DNA of 64,000 nt from Pollutimonas subterranea (GCF_002849655.1 NZ_PDNW01000004.1:62001-126000); one strand, 5' to 3'. Positions 15,993 through 24,967 are shown, counted from the stretch's first letter. The notes: generated by a model not told the origin, from the letters alone. Numbers and translations: made by a program.

Positions 15993-16895
15993 ATGAATCT
16001 TTCGATCAGACAGCTGAGAATATTTGTGCTATTGGCAGAAACCCTGAGCTTTCAGAAGGCGGCAGGAATTCTCCATGTAAGCCAGCCGACATTAAGCAAG
16101 TTACTGAAGGAGATTGAAGAGTCGCTCGGTATTCAATTATTCGAAAGGAGCACTCGCGTCGTAAGACTCTCCAGGGATGGGCAGGATCTATTGCAAACCG
16201 CGAAAAGTATGACGGCGATGTACGAGAAGGGAATGTGCGATATATCGGAGAGACTGAGAGAGAAAAACAATAGGATTGCAATTGCCGCTTTACCCACCCT
16301 GGCCGCCTCTTTAATTCCCAAGCTGATTCGTAATTTAAAAAAAACCAACCCGGACGTAAGGATTCATGTTTATGATCCTGTCGCCAATGAAGTATTGGAC
16401 TTGCTGCGATTGCGCAAGGTCGATATTGCCGTAACGGCGATAGGCCACGACAGACCTTCAGACCTTTTATATCAGGAACTATTCAGTGAAAGATTTGTTT
16501 TATTTCACAGCAGCAGCATTACTCTTGAAATAAAACATTGGAATGTAATTGAACTGGGTCGTCTACCACTTATAAGCATGCCGCCCGGAACAAGCGTCAG
16601 AGCATTAACTGAAACAGCATTTCAGAATGAATCGCAGACGTTCACCCCGATTTATTCGCTGCGCGATCTAAATACAATAGCGCGTTTCGTGCAGAACAAT
16701 TGCGGCATTGCCTTGTTGCCTGAATCCTCATTCGATCACACGTCACAGCTCGGTATCAGTAAGACCAAGTTGAATGGGGCATTATCACGCTCGATCGGAA
16801 TGTTTACTCCGAGAGACCTTCCACCAAAAGAACTGGTTCAACTGGCGTTGTCTGAATTATTGGCCCTCGGAAAAGACGGAATGGCTTTAGGCTAG
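15993..16895 (+). CDS. LysR-family transcriptional regulator
   Basis: 300 residues. The N-terminal winged HTH is clear (SIRQLRIFVLLAETLSFQKA, then HVSQPTLSKLLKEIE), followed by a two-lobed effector domain from about residue 90. The gene is divergent from the SDR/SDR/CMD/Bug operon, the usual arrangement for a LysR activator. Its DNA is notably AT-rich: the 60 bases from 16321 contain 22 G or C, against 41 in the 60 bases from 7201. Recent arrival by transfer is possible. Confidence 0.93.
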   Translation: MNLSIRQLRIFVLLAETLSFQKAAGILHVSQPTLSKLLKEIEESLGIQLFERSTRVVRLSRDGQDLLQTAKSMTAMYEKGMCDISERLREKNNRIAIAALPTLAASLIPKLIRNLKKTNPDVRIHVYDPVANEVLDLLRLRKVDIAVTAIGHDRPSDLLYQELFSERFVLFHSSSITLEIKHWNVIELGRLPLISMPPGTSVRALTETAFQNESQTFTPIYSLRDLNTIARFVQNNCGIALLPESSFDHTSQLGISKTKLNGALSRSIGMFTPRDLPPKELVQLALSELLALGKDGMALG

Positions 16896-16922
16896 GCATG
16901 TATCGCTTGCAGGAAATGGTTC

Positions 16923-16951
16923 GTGCCCATGGCCATCATAGGCCTGGGCAC
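16923..16951. terminator. Hairpin terminator between convergent genes
   Basis: GTGCCCATGGCC pairs with GGCCTGGGCAC, an 11-bp stem with one bulged T and a 6-base loop. It lies between the convergent lysR and CaiB genes and may serve both directions. Confidence 0.5.
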
Positions 16952-16971
16952 TTACTCCCGATCGCTTATTT

Positions 16972-18195
16972 TCAAGTGGCATCACTGGTCGCGCACCCGC
17001 CAATCACACCGTCGGACAACATCGAGTCGATCTCGTCCTGGCTGTAGCTGAGCTCCGCCAGAATGGCCTGGGTGTGAGCCCCTAATGAGGGCGGGCCTTC
17101 GCGTAACGGCAAACGCTCGCCGTCTAAGGCAATAGGCAAAAGCGCAGCCCTGGTTTCCACTGATCGTCCGGCAGAGCTTGCATCGGCGGGAATGGTTACC
17201 GGCGCCAATCCCCCTGTGTGCAGCAAATGAGGATCATCGAGCAAATCCTGTGGCCGCGTAATGGGCGCATAGGGCAGGCCCATCTTCTCGAAACGTTGGC
17301 GTAGCTCGCTTGCCGAGTACAGCGCGAATCGTTCACGCAGGATAGGCATCATCCACTCCCGCGCCTTTACTCTATCGTTATTGGTCAGCAGGCGTTTATC
17401 GTCGAACAAATCGCCGAATTCGAATTCCTGACAGAGCAAGGCCCATTGCGTATCACTGACCGCCGCGAGGAACACCTGCTCGCCATCACGCACGGCAAAC
17501 ACGTCGTAGACGGCCCATGCACTGATGCGGCTGGGCATGGGGGCCGCAGGCTGGCCCGTTACGGCGTACTGCATCATGTGTTGGGCGACCAGGAAGACAT
17601 TGTTTTCGAATAGTGCGCTTACGACTTCTTTTCCGCGTCCTGTACGGGCACGCTCCTGCAACGACGCCAGTACGCCAATGGCGCCAAACAGGCCGCCCAT
17701 GATGTCGTTGACGCTTGCACCGGCGCGCAAGGGACGGCCTTCCGGTCCCGTCATGTATGCCAGACCGCCCATCATCTGGACGACCTCGTCCAAGGCGGTG
17801 CGCTTGTCATAGGGACCAGGCAGAAAGCCCTTGTGCGACACATAAATGAGACCGGGGTTTATGGCGGATACGGTCGGGTAATCGAACCCGAGCTTGTTCA
17901 TTGTCCCGCTTTTGAAGTTCTCGCTGAAGACGTCGGCGCCCGATAAAAGCTTGAGCACCACTTCCCGACCACGAGCCTCTTTCACGTTGACCGCGATGCT
18001 TTTCTTGTTGCGGTTGAACATCGGGAAAAATCCGGCGCCCGAACCAATCAATTTGCGGGTGTTGTCGCCACCAAGCGGCTCTATCTTGATCACTTCGGCG
18101 CCGAGGTCGGCCAGCACCATGCCGCAGGTTGGACCCATGACCATGTGTGTAAACTCGACGACGCGGATGCCTTCCAGGGGAAGCTGCTTAGTCAT
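16972..18195 (-). CDS. CaiB/BaiF-family CoA-transferase
   Basis: 407 residues. LEGIRVVEFTHMVMGPTCGM and LGAEVIKIEPLGGD are the class III CoA-transferase opening, and the catalytic aspartate is probably Asp164 (SVNDIMGGL). The start overlaps the end of the HMG-CoA-lyase-like gene by 8 bases, so the two are translated together. A natural pairing would be CoA transfer to a 3-hydroxy-3-methyl dicarboxylic acid followed by lyase cleavage. The family covers many acids and the true substrate is open. Transcription starts upstream of the lyase gene, next to an IclR-type operator. Confidence 0.92.
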   Translation of the reverse strand: MTKQLPLEGIRVVEFTHMVMGPTCGMVLADLGAEVIKIEPLGGDNTRKLIGSGAGFFPMFNRNKKSIAVNVKEARGREVVLKLLSGADVFSENFKSGTMNKLGFDYPTVSAINPGLIYVSHKGFLPGPYDKRTALDEVVQMMGGLAYMTGPEGRPLRAGASVNDIMGGLFGAIGVLASLQERARTGRGKEVVSALFENNVFLVAQHMMQYAVTGQPAAPMPSRISAWAVYDVFAVRDGEQVFLAAVSDTQWALLCQEFEFGDLFDDKRLLTNNDRVKAREWMMPILRERFALYSASELRQRFEKMGLPYAPITRPQDLLDDPHLLHTGGLAPVTIPADASSAGRSVETRAALLPIALDGERLPLREGPPSLGAHTQAILAELSYSQDEIDSMLSDGVIGGCATSDAT

Positions 18196-19126
18196 TCAAA
18201 TGCTCCTGCTTGAACCCTATTGGCAAGCCAGCCTCGGGCGTCATGCCATACAGGGGCTGGCCCGGCAGGCCGGCGGCTAAGGAAATACGTGCCTCGAGCA
18301 GCTTTTCGAGATCCACTCCGGTATGTATGCCCATGGATTCGAACATGAAAACCAGGTCCTCTGTGACCACATTGCCCGAAGCGCCCGGCGCATAAGGACA
18401 GCCGCCGAGTCCGGCCAGCGAAGAATCAAAGGTTCGCACGCCTGCGTCGTAGGCGGCCAGGCAGTTTGCCAAACCCAAGCCCCTGGTATTGTGCATGTGT
18501 GCAGCACCAGCCTTGGCCCCCAATGCCGCCTGCAGCCGAGCGAACAAGCGCCTTACCTGCGCCGGATTGGCCATACCCGTGGTGTCCGATAATCCCACTT
18601 CATCGACGCCGGCTGCAACAGCAGCCTCTGCCAGCCGGATGACCTCGTCCTCATCGACCTTGCCCTGGATCGTGCAACCAAAAGCCGTCGAGATACCCAC
18701 CTCGATCTTTACTTGAGCGGCGCTGCCATTGCGCAAGGCAACAATCTCTTTTACTTCGGCGAGCATCTGCTGCCGCGTTTTCCTGACATTCGCCAATGAA
18801 TGCGCCTCGCTGGCGGAAACCGGAACGGTCATCTTATGTACGCCGGCCTCGATGGCCGCCTGTGCGCCACGCCGATTGGGCACAAGCGCCATGATGGTTA
18901 CACCGTCGTGTTTCATGGCATGACGCACGACCTGCGCGGCATCCGCCATTTGCGGCATTAACGAGGCCGGAACGAAAGAAGCGACTTCAATCTCGCGCAC
19001 GCCCGCACTTACCAGAGCATCGATCCACCGACACTTATCTGCGGTGGGCATGGTTATGGCAACGGACTGCAGGCCATCTCTTGGCCCCACTTCGCTTATC
19101 AGGACGTCATTGGATACGTTGGACAT
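18188..19126 (-). CDS. Hydroxymethylglutaryl-CoA lyase-like enzyme
   Basis: 312 residues, HMGL/DRE-TIM TIM barrel. Catalytic and metal residues match HMG-CoA lyase: Arg16-Asp17 (GPRDGLQ), His210 and His212 (AAHMHNTRG), and the signature cysteine Cys243 in LAGLGGCPYAPGASGN. The family splits 3-hydroxy-3-methylglutaryl-CoA or a close homologue to acetyl-CoA plus a keto acid. Here it is paired with a CoA-transferase rather than with the leucine-degradation genes. This suggests use of a free branched hydroxy acid from outside the cell. It is the first gene of a two-gene operon divergent from iclR. Confidence 0.9.
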   Translation of the reverse strand: MSNVSNDVLISEVGPRDGLQSVAITMPTADKCRWIDALVSAGVREIEVASFVPASLMPQMADAAQVVRHAMKHDGVTIMALVPNRRGAQAAIEAGVHKMTVPVSASEAHSLANVRKTRQQMLAEVKEIVALRNGSAAQVKIEVGISTAFGCTIQGKVDEDEVIRLAEAAVAAGVDEVGLSDTTGMANPAQVRRLFARLQAALGAKAGAAHMHNTRGLGLANCLAAYDAGVRTFDSSLAGLGGCPYAPGASGNVVTEDLVFMFESMGIHTGVDLEKLLEARISLAAGLPGQPLYGMTPEAGLPIGFKQEHLND

Positions 19127-19176
19127 AAGGCTCTCTAAAAATGCGTGGGAATTATCTCGTCGTTATATTCTGCAAG

Positions 19177-19194
19177 ATAGAATAGCGTTCTATT
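19177..19194. promoter_or_regulatory. IclR operator candidate, copy 1
   Basis: ATAGAATAGCGTTCTATT lies between the divergent HMG-CoA-lyase-like and iclR genes. The exact reverse complement, 18 of 18 bases, occurs at 20057-20074 before the Bug gene. Just outside it both places also share the half-site pattern TTCT-NNAAGATAGAA. This is strong evidence for one regulator acting at both promoters. Confidence 0.7.
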
Positions 19195-19260
19195 TAAGAA
19201 AAAGTATGATTGTACCCGTAGCACTTGTCAAGCCGACCCCACTATCACAAAGGTGTATCC

Positions 19261-19992
19261 ATGCCCCGAAAAGCAGCCGTCAAATCAATCGCGGACACAA
19301 GCGCAGCCGTAGGCGGCGTGGCTGCCGTGGACCGCGCCATCAGCATACTTGCCGCATTCAGGAATGGCGATTCGGCACTGAACCTTTCCGAACTCGCAAC
19401 CCGCACACGTCTTTATAAAAGTACCGTGCTGCGACTGATCACCTCGCTCGAGCACGGTGGACTGATCCAACGCCTGGACGATGGCAGCTATATCCTGGGT
19501 ACCGAAGTGGGAAGGCTTTATGGAATTTACTCCAGCACCTTTTCGCTTGATCGCGTCGTAATGGCCGTGTTGCGCGAGCTGGTTGATAAAACGGGCGAAA
19601 GCGCGGCATACCATGTTATTCGCGGCGACTCCCGTCTTTGCCTGTACCGGGTAGACTCCCCACACCCAATCCGCGATCACATTCGCGCGGGCGATACGCT
19701 GCCGATCGATAAAGGCAGCGGAGGCCGGGTCTTGATCGCCTTCGACGACACCCTCAGCCAGCAATTCGCCCAGACAGACAAGGCGCTATACAAAAAAATC
19801 AGGAAGGATGGCTACCACGCCAGCGCGGGCGACCGTCTTGCCGAAGTGGCCGGGATTTCGGCACCGGTCTTTGATCAAGAAGGAAAACTGCGGGCTGCGC
19901 TCACGCTTACCATGCCTGCCCATCGCTATGACGAGCGCCACATTGCGCCCACCGTTGAAGCCGCGATACACCTGGGTCGCCTAATAAACTAG
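19261..19992 (+). CDS. IclR-family transcriptional regulator
   Basis: 243 residues from the ATG at 19261, behind an AAAGGTG site; a further in-frame ATG at 19225 lacks one. The N-terminus has a short Lys/Ala-rich tail, then the HTH (LNLSELATRTRLYKSTVLRL, about residues 40-59), then the IclR effector domain ending near AAIHLGRLIN. It is flanked by two inverted copies of an 18-base operator-like element, one at the shared iclR/lyase promoter and one before the Bug gene. It therefore probably controls the lyase/CaiB operon, itself, and the Bug/lactonase pair. Confidence 0.93.
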   Translation: MPRKAAVKSIADTSAAVGGVAAVDRAISILAAFRNGDSALNLSELATRTRLYKSTVLRLITSLEHGGLIQRLDDGSYILGTEVGRLYGIYSSTFSLDRVVMAVLRELVDKTGESAAYHVIRGDSRLCLYRVDSPHPIRDHIRAGDTLPIDKGSGGRVLIAFDDTLSQQFAQTDKALYKKIRKDGYHASAGDRLAEVAGISAPVFDQEGKLRAALTLTMPAHRYDERHIAPTVEAAIHLGRLIN

Positions 19993-20056
19993 TACAAACC
20001 CTAGGCATAGGCCCTTCACCTTTACCCAGGTATGGAAATGATTTAATCTATTTATT

Positions 20057-20074
20057 AATAGAACGCTATTCTAT
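20057..20074. promoter_or_regulatory. IclR operator candidate, copy 2
   Basis: AATAGAACGCTATTCTAT is the exact reverse complement of 19177-19194 and is followed by a further half-site, AAGATAGAAC. It lies 44 bases upstream of the Bug start codon, overlapping the likely promoter. Confidence 0.7.
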
Positions 20075-20118
20075 AAGATAGAACAGCAGTTATTGCCACT
20101 ACTATTTTCGAGGTGCTC

Positions 20119-21096
20119 ATGTTTTCAAAATACGTCTCACGCCACATCTCCGGAATTGCGATGGCACTGGTCGCCGGCGTCTCAAGCGCAGCCGCGTCAG
20201 ACTATCCCAGCAAACCGATAACCGTCGTGGTTCCTTACGCCGTCGGCGGCACTACCGATATCGTGTCGCGCATCATCGGGCAAGAGCTCGGGAAAACAAC
20301 CGGCGAATCAGTCGTGGTGGAGAACCGTGCCGGTGGTGGCGGTATCATCGGATGGTCTATCGTCGCCCGGGCCAAGCCGGATGGCTACACCCTCTTGACT
20401 ACCGAATCCTCCCTGGCCATGTCCACGGCGCTTAAACTGAAAATGCCATTTGATCCAAACAAGGCATTTACCCACGTTGCCATCGCCACATCGGTACCCT
20501 ACGTGGTTGTGGTCAATCCAGACGTTCCGGTAACCACCGTGGAAGAACTCATCGCCTTGGCGAAAAACAAGCCGAACGAACTGTTTTATGGCTCGGGCGG
20601 CAACGGCACCAACACCCACCTTGCCGCCGAACTGTTCAAGACATTGGCCGACGTAAAAATCGATCACGTCCCCTACAAGGGAGCCGGCGCCGCCTTGAAT
20701 GACGTGCTCGGTGGTCAGATCCAGATGTTGATCACCGCGCTGCCCACCGCACTGCCTCATATCAAGAGCGGGAAACTGAAGGCACTGATGGTGACCAGCG
20801 ATACTCGCTCCCCCGTTCTACCCGATGTCCGCTCCGCGTCGGAGGCCGGGCTTCCAGGAATGAAGACCGAGTTCTGGGTTGGCTACGCCGTTCCCGCCGG
20901 TACGCCCCAAGACATAGTCGAAAAAATCAACGAAGCCGTTCGTACTTCGATCAACCGCCCGGACGTAAAGCAACGCATCGAAGGGCTTGGCATTTCGGTT
21001 AAAGGGCTCACTTACGAAGAGTCGGAAAAGCTCGTAGCCGACGATATCGCGCTTTGGGAAAAGACCATACGCGACGCCGACATCAAGGTTCAGTAA
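20119..21096 (+). CDS. Bug-family (TctC-like) periplasmic receptor
   Basis: 325 residues from the ATG at 20119, which has a GAGG site six bases upstream; a GTG two codons earlier is possible. The signal peptide ends at SSAAASDYPSKP. The family motif VVPYAVGGTTDIVSRIIGQE and [10 protein letters not shown] are present. It is preceded by an operator copy shared with the HMG-CoA-lyase-like operon, so it probably captures that pathway's substrate. An SMP-30 lactonase gene follows on the same strand. Confidence 0.94.
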   Translation: MFSKYVSRHISGIAMALVAGVSSAAASDYPSKPITVVVPYAVGGTTDIVSRIIGQELGKTTGESVVVENRAGGGGIIGWSIVARAKPDGYTLLTTESSLAMSTALKLKMPFDPNKAFTHVAIATSVPYVVVVNPDVPVTTVEELIALAKNKPNELFYGSGGNGTNTHLAAELFKTLADVKIDHVPYKGAGAALNDVLGGQIQMLITALPTALPHIKSGKLKALMVTSDTRSPVLPDVRSASEAGLPGMKTEFWVGYAVPAGTPQDIVEKINEAVRTSINRPDVKQRIEGLGISVKGLTYEESEKLVADDIALWEKTIRDADIKVQ

Positions 21097-21163
21097 AAGG
21101 CATCGTCGGGCCGGCGCCCGATGAATCCATTATTTCAGTTCGCGTCCATACCGGAGAAGCAGC

Positions 21164-22111
21164 GTGTTCAATTTGAGTTTTACCCCGCCAACCATCGTTG
21201 AAGCTGAGGTATGGTCACGCCTTCCTGATAATTTTCGAAACGCGCGTCAGAACGATTGGGCGTTGCTCAATAAGCCGGGCCAGGAGATCGACTCGTTTAT
21301 CGAGGGTCCGGCTTTTGACGCGCAAGGAAATCTCTATGTCTGCGACATTCCCTACGGTCGCATTTTCAGAATCACTTCCGGTGGCACGTGGAGCCTCATA
21401 ACACAGTATGACGGATGGCCCAATGGGCTTGCCATCGACGCTGCCAATAGGATCTGGATCGCCGACCACCGCCGCGGACTTCTGCGGCTGGACCCCGACA
21501 CAACAAAGATGGAAACCATTCTTGAAGGGCCTGTCCACGGCAAGCCCTTCAAAGGTCTCAATGACCTGACGTTCACCAAGAACGGCGACCTGTACTTCAC
21601 GGATCAGGGACAGACAGGTCTCCATGATCCCACCGGTCGCGTGTATTGCATGACGTGCGACGGTGAACTCGTGCAGGTTCTCGACAATGTAGCCAGCCCG
21701 AACGGCTTGGCGTTCGACGTGGACGAACGCTTTCTGCACGTAGCTGCCACGCGCAGCAACAATATTTGGCGCATGCCGATTTTCAAAGGGCCTGCGGCAA
21801 GCAAAGCCAACGCTTTCCAGACTTTTTTTGGAACCAGCGGCCCTGACGGCCTGGCATTTGATAGCAAGAACGGATTGTATGTGGCTCATGCCAGCCTGCG
21901 AGGGGCCTTTCGGCTGAATCCGATGGGCGAACTTACCCACTACATCAAGTCCCCGCTCGGAACCACGGTCACCAATATTGCATTCGTGCCCGGCGAAAAG
22001 AAAGTGGTCATGACCGAATCGAGCACAGGCACGATACTGATTGCAGACGTACCCGAAACCGGGAAGCCGCTGTTCGCTTCCCTTCCTGGTGAGCGCATGC
22101 TGATTCAGTAG
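21164..22111 (+). CDS. SMP-30/gluconolactonase-type lactonase
   Basis: 315 residues from a GTG at 21164 behind a GGAGAAGC site. The sequence reads as repeated beta-propeller blades: EGPAFDAQGNLYVCDIPYGR, NGLAIDAANRIWIADHRRG, DLTFTKNGDLYFTDQGQTG, PNGLAFDVDERFLHVAATRS. This is the SMP-30/LRE calcium-dependent six-bladed propeller, usually a lactone hydrolase. The metal-binding Glu (EGPAF) and the later Asn and Asp positions (NDLTF, PNGLAF, PDGLAF) are in place. No signal peptide is seen. It follows the Bug gene, so opening a lactone before CoA activation by the neighbouring operon is plausible. Confidence 0.88.
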   Translation: MFNLSFTPPTIVEAEVWSRLPDNFRNARQNDWALLNKPGQEIDSFIEGPAFDAQGNLYVCDIPYGRIFRITSGGTWSLITQYDGWPNGLAIDAANRIWIADHRRGLLRLDPDTTKMETILEGPVHGKPFKGLNDLTFTKNGDLYFTDQGQTGLHDPTGRVYCMTCDGELVQVLDNVASPNGLAFDVDERFLHVAATRSNNIWRMPIFKGPAASKANAFQTFFGTSGPDGLAFDSKNGLYVAHASLRGAFRLNPMGELTHYIKSPLGTTVTNIAFVPGEKKVVMTESSTGTILIADVPETGKPLFASLPGERMLIQ

Positions 22112-22154
22112 CCATGCGGCGCGGCGCGTCGTTTGCCCCAACAGCAAGGGTTGA

Positions 22155-22198
22155 TCAAGTCCCGGCCGGCTCGCTCCAGGGAGCCGGCCGGGACTTGA
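22155..22198. terminator. Strong bidirectional hairpin terminator
   Basis: TCAAGTCCCGGCCGGCTC and its exact complement form a perfect 18-bp stem with an 8-base loop. It separates the convergent lactonase and EF-hand genes. It is the strongest hairpin I found in the window. Confidence 0.75.
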
Positions 22199-22227
22199 CA
22201 TGCTGGCTGTAAATGCCGCTTTCCGTA

Positions 22228-22587
22228 TCAGGGTTGCAGCGTGCCGTCCTTGTTGCGGTCCTGGCGATCGAAATCGCTCATGACGTGCTGGATGAACTCG
22301 TCTAAAGTTACTTTACCGTCCTTGTTGGCATCGATGGTGGCGAACTGATCCGACGTCATGACCTTGCCAGCTTCGGCACTGCTTAAACTGTTATTGCGAT
22401 CGGTGTCGAGCTTCTTAAATGCATTGCGCATGAACTGTTCGTACTCGTCTTTGCTGACACCGCCGCTCTTGTTCTTGTCCAGCTCGGCGAAGTGTTCCGG
22501 TGTGAGTTCAAATTGTCCATTTTGGGCCAGCACAGCTGCCGGTCCGAGCAATGCCACGGAGACAGCCAGGGCAAGAATTCTTTTCAT
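22228..22587 (-). CDS. Exported EF-hand calcium-binding protein
   Basis: 119 residues from the ATG at 22587 (AAGGAT site eight bases upstream; another in-frame ATG lies two codons earlier). An N-terminal signal peptide (MKRILALAVSVALLGPAAVL) is followed by four EF-hand-like loops: DKNKSGGVSKDE (37-48), DTDRNNSLSSAE (61-72), DANKDGKVTLDE (86-97) and DRNKDGTLQP at the extreme C-terminus, which lacks its last ligand. It is probably a periplasmic calcium binder or buffer. The ribosome site lies at the stop of the glycine-zipper lipoprotein gene upstream, so the two are translated in series. Confidence 0.82.
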   Translation of the reverse strand: MKRILALAVSVALLGPAAVLAQNGQFELTPEHFAELDKNKSGGVSKDEYEQFMRNAFKKLDTDRNNSLSSAEAGKVMTSDQFATIDANKDGKVTLDEFIQHVMSDFDRQDRNKDGTLQP

Positions 22588-22601
22588 GGTCATATCCTTC
22601 A

Positions 22602-22853
22602 TTATTTGCACCCCATGCTGTTGCCGAGATAGCCGCCGGCCCCGGCGCCGACCGCTGCAGCCGCCGTACGACCTCGTCCGCCCCCAATGGTGCTGCCTAA
22701 TAGCCCGCCGATAACAGCACCACCTATTGTGCCGGCGATGCAATTGAATTCCGAGTTGTTGGAGCTACGTGAACTACCCGAATTTGACGGAGCCTGGCAA
22801 GCCGCAAGCGCGCCCAGGCTGATTACGGCAATGGCAATTGTTGCTTTATTCAT
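22602..22853 (-). CDS. Glycine-zipper 2TM lipoprotein
   Basis: 83 residues from the ATG at 22853; the open frame starts earlier but only this start gives a lipoprotein signal. The lipobox LAAC has its modified Cys at 19. A Ser/Asn-rich linker is followed by a glycine-zipper stretch (GGAVIGGLLGSTIGGGRG, then AGAGGYLGN) as in the 17-kDa surface-antigen/2TM domain family. Such proteins sit in the outer membrane, but their roles vary. The stop is 14 bases from the next ATG, so it is coupled to the EF-hand gene. Confidence 0.8.
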   Translation of the reverse strand: MNKATIAIAVISLGALAACQAPSNSGSSRSSNNSEFNCIAGTIGGAVIGGLLGSTIGGGRGRTAAAAVGAGAGGYLGNSMGCK

Positions 22854-22970
22854 GCTTTTTTCCTGCTCATGCGTTGAGCGTTGACGTTGTTGAATGAAAA
22901 CGGCCGAAAGTATTGAAAAGAATGTTCTGCAAAACAAGGCGTTCTAAAAGCCGCTGAAGGCATCTACGCA

Positions 22971-24458
22971 TCACGCTGCCGTCCTCAAGCGTTTCAGCAA
23001 CACGGGGACGAACAAGAACAAGAAGGAAATCAGCAGGAAGGTCACGGACAGTGGCGTTTCGAACAGGACCGACACCTTACCCTGGCCCGCAGCCAAGGCG
23101 GTCCTGAGCTGATTTTCAGCCAGCGGCACGAGTATCAGGCCTATCAGTAGCGGCGGAATGGGAAATCCGTAAACCCGCATTGCGTAGCCGACCACACCCA
23201 ACGCTGCCATCAACCCCAGATCAAATACCGAGCCCGACACTCCCCAGATCCCCATGACAGCGAAGACCAGGATACCGGCGTACAGCTGCGGCCGCGGAAT
23301 CTGCAACAGCTTTACCCATATGCCGACCAAAGGCAGGTTCAGCACCAGCAGCATGACATTGCCAATGTATAGGGAGGCAATCAGGCCCCAGACCAGTTCC
23401 GGATTACTGGTGAACAGAAAAGGACCGGGCTGCAGGCCATAGTTCTGGAACGCCGCCAGGAGGATAGCCGCCGTGGCGGATGTCGGCAGCCCCAGCGTGA
23501 GCAGCGGTACCAGGATGCCGGCTGCGGACGCATTGTTGGCCGCCTCTGGTCCCGCGACGCCCTCGATGGCGCCTTTACCGAATTCATCCTTGTAGCGGCA
23601 CAGCTTTTTTTCCAACGTGTAGGACAGCATGGTGGGAATTTCAGAGCCGCCGCCAGGAATCGTGCCTATCGGGAATCCGATGGCCGTACCGCGCAGCCAC
23701 GGTTTCCAGGAACGGCGCCAGTCCTCACGCGTCATGAAGGCTTTGCCCTTGATGGCAACGATCTCGTCTTTTGTTGCCGAGTAGCGACTGGCCACGTACA
23801 GGATTTCCCCTATCGCAAACAGCGAAACCAGCACCACGGTCAATTCCACGCCGTCCAGCAACGCTGCATTGCCGAACGTCATACGGGGTTGCCCGGTCAT
23901 GGCGTCAATGCCGATCACGCCCAGCGCCAGGCCCATGAACAGGGATACAAAGCCGCGAACCCGCGACGCGCCCATGACCACGGCCACCGACGTAAAGGCA
24001 AGTATCGTCAGTGCGAAATAGTCGGCGGGCTTGAGCAAAAAGGCCAGCTCCGCCACCACCGGCGCCGCGAACGTCAATAGCAGGGTCGCAATGGTTCCCG
24101 CCACGAAAGAACCGATAGCCGCCGTGGCCAGTGCCGCAGCGCCTCGACCGGACCGTGCCATTTTGTTGCCCTCGAGCGCGGTCATCATCGACCCCGCTTC
24201 CCCCGGCGTATTGATGAGGATGGACGTTGTCGACCCGCCATACATGGCGCCGTACAGGACACCGGCAAACATGATGAACGCCGATACCGGCCCTACCGAT
24301 ACCGTGACCGGCAATAACAATGCGATGGTCAGCGCAGGCCCGATACCCGGAAGGATGCCGATGGCCGTTCCCAATATTGACCCGACCAAGGCCCACATGA
24401 GATTGGTGGGCGTCAGCGCGACCTCAAAGCCTTGAAGCAACAGTGCCAGAGTATCCAT
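22971..24458 (-). CDS. tctA: TctA, large membrane subunit of tripartite tricarboxylate transporter
   Basis: 495 residues from the ATG at 24458; the frame opens earlier within tctB. It has about ten to twelve hydrophobic segments and the family landmark [20 protein letters not shown] near residues 30-50. [20 protein letters not shown]-type residues in the middle ([20 protein letters not shown]) are typical of TctA. It moves tricarboxylates or related acids with Na+ or H+. Its start overlaps the tctB stop (TAATG), and the order tctC-tctB-tctA is complete. It is the only TctA in the window and may serve the orphan Bug proteins too. Confidence 0.95.
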   Translation of the reverse strand: MDTLALLLQGFEVALTPTNLMWALVGSILGTAIGILPGIGPALTIALLLPVTVSVGPVSAFIMFAGVLYGAMYGGSTTSILINTPGEAGSMMTALEGNKMARSGRGAAALATAAIGSFVAGTIATLLLTFAAPVVAELAFLLKPADYFALTILAFTSVAVVMGASRVRGFVSLFMGLALGVIGIDAMTGQPRMTFGNAALLDGVELTVVLVSLFAIGEILYVASRYSATKDEIVAIKGKAFMTREDWRRSWKPWLRGTAIGFPIGTIPGGGSEIPTMLSYTLEKKLCRYKDEFGKGAIEGVAGPEAANNASAAGILVPLLTLGLPTSATAAILLAAFQNYGLQPGPFLFTSNPELVWGLIASLYIGNVMLLVLNLPLVGIWVKLLQIPRPQLYAGILVFAVMGIWGVSGSVFDLGLMAALGVVGYAMRVYGFPIPPLLIGLILVPLAENQLRTALAAGQGKVSVLFETPLSVTFLLISFLFLFVPVLLKRLRTAA

Positions 24459-24946
24459 TACACACCCGCCAAGGGAAAGAAACCACCCAGTTGAAGCCCC
24501 AGCCAACCGAAGAGGAACCAGCACATGGTGGCCAGCACAAACCCCACGACAAGGTCGGAGACCAGGCGCTTGGAACCAAAAGCGCGCGCCACCAGCATGA
24601 AAGACAACATTGCCGTCATCGGCAGCCCAAGCGTTTCAATGGTGAGCGCGGGTACTATGGCGCCCAGCAAGGCAGTGAAAAAAGCGCGCCGGTCCATGGA
24701 TTGGCCCGGCACCGCGTTCTCGGCGTCTTCGGGTTCGAACACTTCGCCGCGCGCGATCTGGATGAGCAACAGCACGCCCAGTCCTATCAGGCCCAGGCCC
24801 ACACCGGCCACGAACATTCCGGGGCCGATGGCTGCGTACTGTGCGGTCGCCGCCAAGTCGGTCGAGGCATAGAAGCAGACCGCGCCCATGAATATTACGG
24901 CCAGCCCCAGCCACCATGGGCCTTTGCGCAACAACGTCATCAACAT
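24458..24946 (-). CDS. tctB: TctB, small membrane subunit
   Basis: 162 residues with four predicted membrane helices ([40 protein letters not shown]; a third at 90-110; a fourth near the C-terminus). The cytosolic loop near residues 65-85 is charged (EPEDAENAV). This is the TctB arrangement, a poorly conserved partner of TctA. It lies between tctC (21-base gap) and tctA (overlap) in one operon. Confidence 0.9.
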   Translation of the reverse strand: MLMTLLRKGPWWLGLAVIFMGAVCFYASTDLAATAQYAAIGPGMFVAGVGLGLIGLGVLLLIQIARGEVFEPEDAENAVPGQSMDRRAFFTALLGAIVPALTIETLGLPMTAMLSFMLVARAFGSKRLVSDLVVGFVLATMCWFLFGWLGLQLGGFFPLAGV

Positions 24947-24967
24947 TCCTTCACTGGTACTGCGTGA

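Noticed and set aside
21100-21122. Short GC hairpin between Bug and lactonase genes
   Set aside because: Only a 6-bp stem with no T-run; the genes are probably co-transcribed.
21215-22201. 328-codon open frame antisense to the SMP-30 lactonase
   Set aside because: It mirrors the clear propeller repeats on the other strand, has no family match by eye, and lacks a ribosome site.
24443-24967. 174-codon open frame antisense to tctB
   Set aside because: tctB is supported by operon order and helix pattern; the antisense product is Gln/His-rich and meaningless.
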